This document shows positions 9,190 to 17,500 of a stretch of DNA of 46,291 bases, in pieces; within the stretch, counting starts at the first letter, position 1, and each line of letters begins with the position of its first letter. Source of the stretch: Candidatus Endomicrobiellum cryptotermitis (GTDB lineage: Bacteria > Elusimicrobiota > Endomicrobiia > Endomicrobiales > Endomicrobiaceae). Location of the stretch: assembly GCA_031257835.1 (NCBI GenBank), contig JAIRNY010000001.1:1-46291 (forward strand), read 5' to 3'. The notes under the pieces were generated by a model. The model did no database searches. It was not told the origin of the DNA and worked only from the letters and a program-made list of their open reading frames with translations. The position numbers were made by a program, and so were the translations under genes.

Positions 9190-9888
9190 ATGAAGAAGAA
9201 ACTTATAGTCAATGCAGACGATTTTGGAAAAAGTGTAGATATTACTCGAGCTATTATATTTGCTCATAGATATGGTGTGCTTTCATCTACTACAGTTATG
9301 ACAAGAGGGATAGCTTTTGAATTTGCCAGTAAACTTATTAAAGAAACCCCTAATTTAAAGACAGGTCTTCATATAGACTTAGATTCTATATTTTTAATGA
9401 GAGAACCTAACAGGTTTTACAAAAAACTTATAAAAATTACTCACCCTATGAAAATAAAAATAAAAGATGAAATAAACAAACAATTGGATGAATTTTTAAA
9501 AGCAGGTTTTGTTTTAACGCATTTAGATAGTCATCATCATTCTCATATGCATCCTGAAGTTTTACCTATTGTAGCTTCTAAAGCAAAAGAGTTAGGTGTA
9601 CTTATAAGGTTTTATAATGGGTACTATGACAGTAGTAAGTTTTTTTATAAAAATCTTGAAAAAGAAGTTTTAATTCCAATTTTAAAACATTTTGATTTAA
9701 AGTGCCCATACTTTTTTATAGATAATTTTGATTTAGATTCAAACTATGAAGCTGGAGAAGTTATGATACATCCTGGATTTTTAGAAAGATGGAGAGCTTG
9801 GGACTTTGTTAAATGTTTAAATCCAGAACTTAAAAAGAATATTGAAGAAAAAAATATAGAAATAGTTTCTTTTAGTGACTTAAAATAA
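9190..9888 (+). CDS. ChbG/HpnK-family (YdjC-like) carbohydrate deacetylase
   Basis: Metal-dependent deacetylase fold that removes acetyl groups from N-acetylated sugars. Both metal motifs are intact: VNADDFGKS at residues 6-14, and HLDSHHHSHMHPEV, which supplies the His ligands. HIDLD and VMIHPGF are further family motifs. At 232 aa it is slightly shorter than average. It has no signal peptide, so it probably acts on a cytoplasmic nucleotide or lipid-linked sugar. Placed between a GT2 and a phosphotransferase-type gene, it may trim an acetamido sugar made in this pathway. Confidence 0.82.
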   Translation: MKKKLIVNADDFGKSVDITRAIIFAHRYGVLSSTTVMTRGIAFEFASKLIKETPNLKTGLHIDLDSIFLMREPNRFYKKLIKITHPMKIKIKDEINKQLDEFLKAGFVLTHLDSHHHSHMHPEVLPIVASKAKELGVLIRFYNGYYDSSKFFYKNLEKEVLIPILKHFDLKCPYFFIDNFDLDSNYEAGEVMIHPGFLERWRAWDFVKCLNPELKKNIEEKNIEIVSFSDLK

Positions 9889-9900
9889 TCGGGCATTAAT

Positions 9901-11633
9901 TTGTTCAGATTAAAATTAACTTCAGTATACTTTTTTATCTTAATTACTGTTTTTTTTGTATTTAGGGTTGTGTTATTGTGTACTAATTACAGATTTTTAA
10001 ATCAATTGTCTTGTCTTGAACTTTTATACTCTTTTTTACTGGGGTTTCGTTTTGATCTTTTTGCAATTTCTGTAATTTGTGGAATCTTTTGTTTTTAATA
10101 AATATACCTAAATTTTTTAATAAACACTTAACTACAGAAATATTATTAGCTAAAAATCATGCCAGCTACTTTTTAAGTTTAGCGTTTAAAGATTATTTTT
10201 TTATCACTTTTTTAAATTTATTTGTAACTTTTATAGTAGGTTTTATTTTGGTTGTTTTTGCTAGGGGGTGGGGTGCAAGAGAAGATTCTTTCTATTACAG
10301 ATGCATATTCTAGAAATAAAATTTCTGGAGAATTACAGCTGAACGGTGTTTTTACTTCTTTAAAAAGTATAAGCGCTCAAACTTTGCCAAATGATATAAA
10401 TATTTCTTATAAAAGTGTGCTTTCTATTTGTAAGAGATAACCTTTTAGATAAAAGTGAAGAGGTTTTTGTAGATGAGAAATATACTTTAATGAGGCAAAG
10501 AATTAAGTTTAATGTGAATGCGCAAGGATATAATGTTATAATTATCTTGCTTGAAAGTTGGCAAAAAGATTATATAGATTCGTTGGCTGGAACAAACTAT
10601 GGTGTTAGTCCAAATTTTGACAACATTTCTAAGGATTCAATAATGTTTGACAACTTTTATGCTAATGGGCAAAGAAGTATAATGGGGTTGATGTCCCTTT
10701 TTTTTTTTGAGTATTCCTTATGTAAAAGGTATGCTCTATTTTGGACAAGGTCTTGAAAATTGTGGTCAAACAAGACTGCCTGCGATACTAGGAAAAAGTG
10801 GGTATGGCAATGTATTTGTTCAGGGTGATAAAAGAGAATCTGATAATGCGATAGCAATAGCAAACTATTTAGATTTTAACAATTCTTATGGTAAGCAAGA
10901 TATTCCACTGCATCATAACTATTTGCAGATAAATAAAGGTTATGACATAGAGGGGCTGGAATTTTTCTTTAATAAAGTTCAAAAATTAAAAAGTCCTTTT
11001 TTTGGATTTTACTTTACTTCAACTACCCACATCCCTTACACAAAAACAGTTTTAAAATTTCTTGAAAAATATCCTGAAGATGGTACAGAGAGAACTGGAT
11101 ATTTAAACAGACTCTATTATTCTGACTATGCGTTGGGTGAATTTTTTAAAAAAGTAAAAGAGTCTAAGTGGTTTGATAAAACAATTTTTATATTACTTTA
11201 TGATCATCAAGCTTATGGGGTTGGTGGGATAAACGGACTTTTTGAAAAGACAAAAGTAGACAAAACATTTAAAATTCCAGCAATAATATACTGCCCAAAA
11301 TTGTTTAAGTTTCAAAGGAATACTGCTCTTGCAAGTCAAATTGACATTGTGTCTACAATAATTGATTTGTTGAACATAAAAACTCCTTACTCTTCTTTAG
11401 GAAAAAGTTTGTTTTCTAAAACAAAAAATAGATTTGTTTTTCTTTCTTATGAAGGAGAACAGGTTTATCTGATAAATAGTGAAGGGGTTTTAAGTTGCGA
11501 TTGGAAAGATGTTTATAATAAACAAAAAAAGTTGTTGTTTGAAAAGAATGAAAAGTTATTGTTTTCAATAGAGAAAGTGGTCTATTATTTAACTGCAAAA
11601 GATAAGTGGTACGATACTAAAATTTTAAATTAA
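9901..11633 (+). pseudogene. LTA synthase / sulfatase-family membrane phosphotransferase, four frameshifts
   Basis: The pieces 9901-10098, 10077-10313, 10252-10440, 10415-10756 and 10707-11633 read in consecutive frames as one protein of about 577 aa. It has an N-terminal multi-pass membrane region, then an alkaline-phosphatase/sulfatase-like domain: VIIILLESW, YANGQRSIMGLMS (nucleophile region, Ser where many relatives have Thr), LPAILGKSGY, STTHIPYT and LLYDHQAYG. This is the architecture of LtaS/OpgB-type enzymes that move phosphoglycerol or phosphoethanolamine onto envelope glycans. Breaks lie at or near homopolymers (T5 near 10093, G5 at 10263-10267, T-run near 10699). The start is TTG at 9901 with no clear ribosome site. 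Sequencing error or slippage rescue cannot be excluded. Confidence 0.78.
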
Positions 11634-11654
11634 ATTTATAGAGAGTTTAATTTT

Positions 11655-12830
11655 ATGAAAAATTTTATCTGTTTGTTTTTCATTCTTTTATTAGTTACTA
11701 TGCCCAAAACCTTAGAAGCTTTTTTTAGTAATTCAGGTTATCAAATTTTTAATTATAATAATTTCTTCATGTCGTGTGACTTTTTGTATGAGGATAGTAT
11801 TATTTGTCCTTTTTGTACTAAGATGTCTGCAGGCAGTAATAAAAGTTATGTAGAGGTTACGAATTTATATTTTGAAGAGTTTGATTATGAACCTAGTTTA
11901 GAATTTAAACTTTTAACCCCACAACATCAAAGTGATTCTATTTCTATATATGATGAAGAAGACGTTATTTTTAATGTAGTGCATAATGATGTAGTAAATA
12001 ATGCCCCTCAAGAAGGCTATCCAAAAATTCTATTAAAGTTTCCTGACGCTTCAACTAAAACTTACTCAATGGATAAAGGTGGGTCTGTAGATAAATATAA
12101 AGCTTCATATACGTACACTTTAAAATTGGATAAAGGTAGTTATGAATATAAGTATATAACTACAAACAAATATGACAGTACTAATTTGTGCGAAGTAAAA
12201 GGAAATTGGCATGTTACTAGTAGACCTTACAATTTTATTAAAAAATCACCACATTCTACATTTGAAGAAATACCACCAGACAATATATTCTTTTCTTGGA
12301 ACGTAAATACTGATGAAAATGACGATAAACTATCTTATGAGTTATACTTAGGTCTTGAATCAAAGAAGTCTGATATTAAAAAAATAGAAAAATGTCCAGA
12401 TATTAATTCTTTATCTCATAACATATCAAAATTAAAACATAAGAAAAAATATTATTGGTATATGATTATAAAAAATAAGTTTGGAGTATTTCTTGAAACT
12501 GAAATGTTTTCTTTTTTTACAGGAGGGTTAGTAGAAAAGTTTTATAATGTACCTAATCCATTTAATCCTGATATAGGTACAGTAACTGACTTTGTTTTTC
12601 CTATGTATTATGACGGCAGTGCTGAAATAAAAATTTATTCTGAATATGGTGACCTTGTTTGGGAATCAGATAAATCTTTTTTTGATGGGAGTACTACTGG
12701 CAACATAAAGTATGATGGAAAAGATAATTTAGGAAGAACTCTTTATAATGGTAGTTACATTGCAATTTTAACTAAAAAGTACGAAGATAAAATGGAAACT
12801 GAACGGTGCAGAATACTTATAATAAAATAA
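11655..12830 (+). CDS. Secreted protein with FN3-like region and C-terminal FlgD/T9SS-type sorting domain
   Basis: Function unknown, but the domain order is readable. A signal peptide (KNFICLFFILLLVTMPKTLEAF) covers residues 1-23. An all-beta region of about 170 aa with a CPFC motif follows. An FN3-like segment (residues about 192-290: FFSWNVNTDEND...YELYLG...KKKYYWYMI) comes next. From residue 297 there is a FlgD-type Ig fold that begins VPNPFNPDIGTVTDFVF and ends YDGKDNLGRTLYNGSYIAIL. This PNPFNP...D-G-x-D-x-x-G-x-x-x-x-x-G-x-Y pattern is typical of C-terminal domains of secreted, surface-bound proteins in T9SS-bearing phyla. It sits directly before the PorV-like and SprA-like genes, with a 25-nt overlap into the former. 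It could be a cargo or an accessory protein. Confidence 0.68.
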   Translation: MKNFICLFFILLLVTMPKTLEAFFSNSGYQIFNYNNFFMSCDFLYEDSIICPFCTKMSAGSNKSYVEVTNLYFEEFDYEPSLEFKLLTPQHQSDSISIYDEEDVIFNVVHNDVVNNAPQEGYPKILLKFPDASTKTYSMDKGGSVDKYKASYTYTLKLDKGSYEYKYITTNKYDSTNLCEVKGNWHVTSRPYNFIKKSPHSTFEEIPPDNIFFSWNVNTDENDDKLSYELYLGLESKKSDIKKIEKCPDINSLSHNISKLKHKKKYYWYMIIKNKFGVFLETEMFSFFTGGLVEKFYNVPNPFNPDIGTVTDFVFPMYYDGSAEIKIYSEYGDLVWESDKSFFDGSTTGNIKYDGKDNLGRTLYNGSYIAILTKKYEDKMETERCRILIIK

Positions 12831-14557
12831 TATTAGCTATTCTATTATTGTTATTGATATGTCAAGCTAAAGAAATATATGGATATTCCGGTAGAAGAAA
12901 ACATTTTCTATCGCATGGGGCAAGCGTTGCTGCTTTTGGTGCTGGAGAAACTGTTTTTTCTGCTTACAGAGATCCGTCAGTTTTGCAATATAATCCAGCT
13001 TTAATGTTTTTTGCTGCAAATGCGATATCTGTATCTCATTTTAATTTGTTTGAAGGCTCTTCTTATAATTCTGCAACACTTGCTTTTAGGCTAAGTAAAA
13101 AAATTCATCTTGGACTTTCTGCATCTAATTTAGCTAGTGGAAATATTGAAATAAGAGAAAATATTTATACTTTAGAGAAAATTGTTTCTGTAAATAGTTG
13201 GAACTATGTTTTTTCTTTTTCAGATTTTTTAGAAAATTTGGCAGTTGTGTATGGATTAAATGTAAAATATGTATATTTTGATATGTACTTTAAAAAAGGA
13301 CCAATGTATTGTTGTGATTTTGGTTTAGCAAAAGAGGTGTTTTTGGCAGATGCAATAAAAATAAAAACTGCTTTTTCTGTGCAAAATTTTATTGCAAATA
13401 AACCTAGGATTGATTACACCTTTGACGAGATCCCTTTAATTTATAGATTTAGCTCTGCTTTTGTTTTACCAACGTATTATAGGTTTACGTCAAAGGATAC
13501 TTTTAATATTTATGTAGATTTAAAGTATGAAGATTCTTTTAGTGAGGTTTGTGCAGGGTTGTCTTATATTTTTGCAGAAAAATATGCTTTACGTGCAGGC
13601 TATTATACTAAACACATTACATTTGGTGCCGGAGCTGATTTTTATATGTTTACAGTAGACTATGCTGCAGATTTTAGTGAAATAGATTTGATAAACAGAT
13701 TTATGTTGACATATAGGTGGATAAAAAAGTGTGATGTTTTACTAAAAGAAGCAAAAATTGCCTTACATGAAGAGATATCTTATATGAAGATAGCTCAAGA
13801 AGAGTTTAAAAAAGCAAAGGAGTTATATAATAAAAAAGAGTATTTAAAAGCTACAGATAAATTGTCAAAAGTCATTGTTTCTTATCCAAATTTTGAATCG
13901 TCGAGCCATTTTTATAACGATATTATTACATTGATGAATAATAATGCTAATGATAAAAATCTTAATTTTGCTGATAAATATTATGCTAAAGCTTATATTG
14001 AATATTATAATGCAAATTATAAGGAAGCTTTAAATGAATGGATAAAATATATAGCGTTTACTGGAGGAAAAGCAGAAATTTTTGAGTACAAAGATAAGAT
14101 AGATAACATCTTAAAATTAAAGGAAATGGAAGATAAAGAAAAAGAGGTTACCCTTAAAGTTCAAAAACTTTTTCAAGAAGGAATTGAACTTTATAGTTTA
14201 AAAAAATGGATACATTGTATTAAAAAGATGGAATCTATGGAGAAATTTATAAGTAATAATAATTTTTCAAAGTCAGTAGAATTTTATAATAAAGCTAAAG
14301 AATATATAAATAAATGCGTTATTGAATTGTCGAATAGTATGTTAGTAGTAGACTCAAAAGATAAAGATTCTTTAAGAGAAGAAGTCAAGTATGATGAAGT
14401 TGCTGCAGATGAAAAATACAGAGAAGGGCTTGTCTTATATGCTCAAGGTAAGTACTATCAAGCAAGTAGGATGTGGGAGCTAGCTTTAAGACTAAACCAT
14501 AATCATAAAAAAGCAAAAATTGCTTTACATAGAATAAAAAAAATTAAGCTTGAGTAA
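12806..14557 (+). CDS. PorV/PorQ-like outer-membrane beta-barrel with C-terminal TPR region
   Basis: A GTG start at 12806 (inside the previous gene, GGAAA upstream) is followed by a signal peptide (ILAILLLLLICQAKEIYG). The N-terminal half (to about residue 303) is a FadL-like barrel of the PorV/PorQ type: GAGETVFSAYRDPSVLQYNPA matches the family's start (G-x-G-[DE]-x6-D-x4-x-W/Y-NPA), followed by alternating aromatic strands. Residues about 305-583 are helical with TPR-like repeats (for example YNKKEYLKATDKLSKVI, YYNANYKEALNEW, YAQGKYYQASRMWELAL). In T9SS, PorV binds SprA and carries cargo. Here the gene precedes the SprA-like gene by 6 nt. The TPR addition is not part of classical PorV. Confidence 0.66.
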   Translation: MQNTYNKIILAILLLLLICQAKEIYGYSGRRKHFLSHGASVAAFGAGETVFSAYRDPSVLQYNPALMFFAANAISVSHFNLFEGSSYNSATLAFRLSKKIHLGLSASNLASGNIEIRENIYTLEKIVSVNSWNYVFSFSDFLENLAVVYGLNVKYVYFDMYFKKGPMYCCDFGLAKEVFLADAIKIKTAFSVQNFIANKPRIDYTFDEIPLIYRFSSAFVLPTYYRFTSKDTFNIYVDLKYEDSFSEVCAGLSYIFAEKYALRAGYYTKHITFGAGADFYMFTVDYAADFSEIDLINRFMLTYRWIKKCDVLLKEAKIALHEEISYMKIAQEEFKKAKELYNKKEYLKATDKLSKVIVSYPNFESSSHFYNDIITLMNNNANDKNLNFADKYYAKAYIEYYNANYKEALNEWIKYIAFTGGKAEIFEYKDKIDNILKLKEMEDKEKEVTLKVQKLFQEGIELYSLKKWIHCIKKMESMEKFISNNNFSKSVEFYNKAKEYINKCVIELSNSMLVVDSKDKDSLREEVKYDEVAADEKYREGLVLYAQGKYYQASRMWELALRLNHNHKKAKIALHRIKKIKLE

Positions 14558-14563
14558 TTGTAA

Positions 14564-17500
14564 ATGGACCCTTTTGAAAAAGTTAAAATTTTTATTTTAA
14601 TATTTCTTATATTAATTACTCTAACATATAAAGTAAATTCTAAAGATGTTGAAAGGGAATATTCCGTGCTTGGACCTTACAGGGATGAAGTTTATAGAGA
14701 ATTTGATAAGTATAATATGTTTAAAAATGTTGATGCTGTTGAACCATCTGGAACAACAATATCCCAAGAATATTTTTCACAACATAATGAGTTTAAATTG
14801 CCAGAATCTGCTCAAGAAATTGCAGGTCAGGAAATTTTAAAATATTTAGAAAATAAAGAAGATGATAATATAAAGTATTCACAAAATAGTTGGCTACTAA
14901 AAGATCTCATCATCTCTGACACAAATACTGTTTTAGTTTCGTCTACTTCTTTGTCTAAAATAAGATTACCGCTTCAGTCGAGCTTATCAATTACTGGAAG
15001 AAAATTGATAGGCTTTAATTATTCTCAAAGAGTTTATGATAATCAAGAAGATGGTAAACGTCAAAACTCGTCATCATTTAAAATGGAACAAGAAATGCAG
15101 ATGAAGGTTTTAGGAGGTGTTGGTGATAGGTTTAATGTCAATATTGATTATGATGATAAAGCAGAAAAAAAGGATATATCGTTAATATATAATGGAAAAC
15201 CTGGAGAATTTATACAACAGGCTTCATTTGGTGATATAGAAGTATCATTACCCACTACAGAATTTACAGGGTATAAAAAAGAACTGTTTGGCTTAAAAGT
15301 GGATACTCATTATAAAAATTTAGGAGTTAACGCTTTTTTTAGTAAAACTAAAGGACTTTCTGAAGTTAAACGTTTTGTAGGAAATACTCAGTTAGAAAGA
15401 AAAGTTATACCAGATACTGCTTATATAAAATTAAAATATTATTCTCTTTTACGAAATGGAGATAATCGTAAAATAAAAAGTGGAACAGTTAAGGTATATG
15501 TGGCTTATCAAAAGTTAGACCCAAAATATAATTTTACTATTACTTCAGATGTAACTCTTTATAATTTAAATGCTACTGATGGTTTTTCTTATAAGGGAAA
15601 CTTTGTTCTTCTTGTTGCAGGACAAGATTTTAGTGTTGATTATAATACTGGTGTGCTTGTTTTTAAAAATCCCATATCTAAAGGTGATGTTGTAGCTGTA
15701 AATTATGATTTTGAAGATGGCACACCTCTTTCAGTTAACCCTTTAATTATTAAGGATATTAATGATACTCAAAATATCACGACACAAATTAAAACTTTTT
15801 ATAATTTAGGTAATTTAAAAATAATAAGAGATAATGGAAGAGGAAATTTTTTACTTGTAATTAAAGATCTCAATGGCAATACTCCTACAGTTATTGATGG
15901 AAGTAAAAATGTACCATTATATCCTCAAAAACCAGGATATAATGCAAATATTGACGTTGATTTTGAAAATGGTATTTTTAAATTGTCTGAAACTTTGCAC
16001 GATTCTTTGTATTTAACTAATGACCATAAATATAATTTTGAGACAGAGTACCAGTATAATGTCAAAATAATAATGTTAAGGCCAAACATCGTTCCAAAGT
16101 CGGAGAAAGTTGTTGTTGATGGTGTCACTTTAAGTCCTGAGATAGATTATATTTTAGATTATGATTTAGGTATTTTAACAATAAAGAATGAAAATATAAT
16201 AAAAGAAAAGTCTGTGATAGATGTGTCTTATGATTACTCTTTATTAGGTGCTCAGGCAGAGACTGTTCTTCTTGGAGCTAGTAGTAAGTTTAACTTAACT
16301 GAAAATATTTCTATTGGCGCGAGTATGTTGCACAATTTTATGTCTAAAAGTACAGCTTTGCCAGATATAAGGAATGCGCCTATAAGTCTTACTGTAGGAG
16401 AAGGTGATTTTAAAATTGATAATTTAAATATAGATGCATTAAATATACAACTTAATGCAAATGCAGAGTACGCTTTAAGTGCTTATAATGAAAATACTGT
16501 AAATAAAGCTTTAATAGATTCTATGGACAGTTCTGTTAGAGAAGATTCAATTATTCTTTTAGAAGATAATTGGTTTCATAGCGCAGATAAATACCCTACA
16601 ACAAGAAGAATGTTAAACGATTTATCTTGGAATAGTTATGAGATTAATATAAAAGATATTGATCCAAGTTTGGAGCTAGTTGATGGTCAAAAACAACTAG
16701 TTTTAGAGTTAAATTACGATGTTAGGTATAGAAGTCAAATAGCTTTTGCTCAAAAAATTTGTCCAAATTGGAACGGTTTAGATTTTTCTAAAAAACTTTA
16801 TCTTGAAGTGTGGATAAAAGATAATAGCTCTAATTTTCATGAAATGGTGATAGATTGTGCTTCATGTATTAATGAGGATTCAGATGGATGTGGTGTGTTA
16901 GATACTGAAGATGTCGATGGTACAGGAATTTTAAGTCCTTGGAAAGATACTGGCAGAAAATTTCATAATGTTGACGGTACAGTGTCTTTAATAGGTGCTC
17001 ATAATAGTAAGCTTGAGACGGAAGACATAAATGGTAATGGAGTACTAGATACTTTAGAAGACATAGCTGGTAGCTATAGTCTTTCAAGCTCAAGTGTTGC
17101 TGTAATTAAACAGAATATTAATGGGTGGAAACAAGTTAGGATACCTTTAGGTATAAATGATGCCAATAGGACAAATTGGAAAAACATAAGAATTTTGCGT
17201 ATTAGAATGAAGCAGATGGATTCCGGAGGTGATTTAGGTAAGATTATTATAGGCAAAATTTCTATAGTTGGAAACAAATGGGGAAAGACAGGTCTTAATT
17301 CAGATAATTTTAGTATTTCTTCTATAGGAAGATATGACCCCGAATATAGGTCAGTTTTAACTAGTAAATACTATTTAGATTTATATGGAATAAGTGGTCA
17401 AATTAAAAAAGATGAAAGTGCTTTAAAGTTTTCTTATGATACGTTTATTACCAATGCTCCTTTACTTGCAAAAGCGGTTTATACTGGAGATGTTTTAGAT

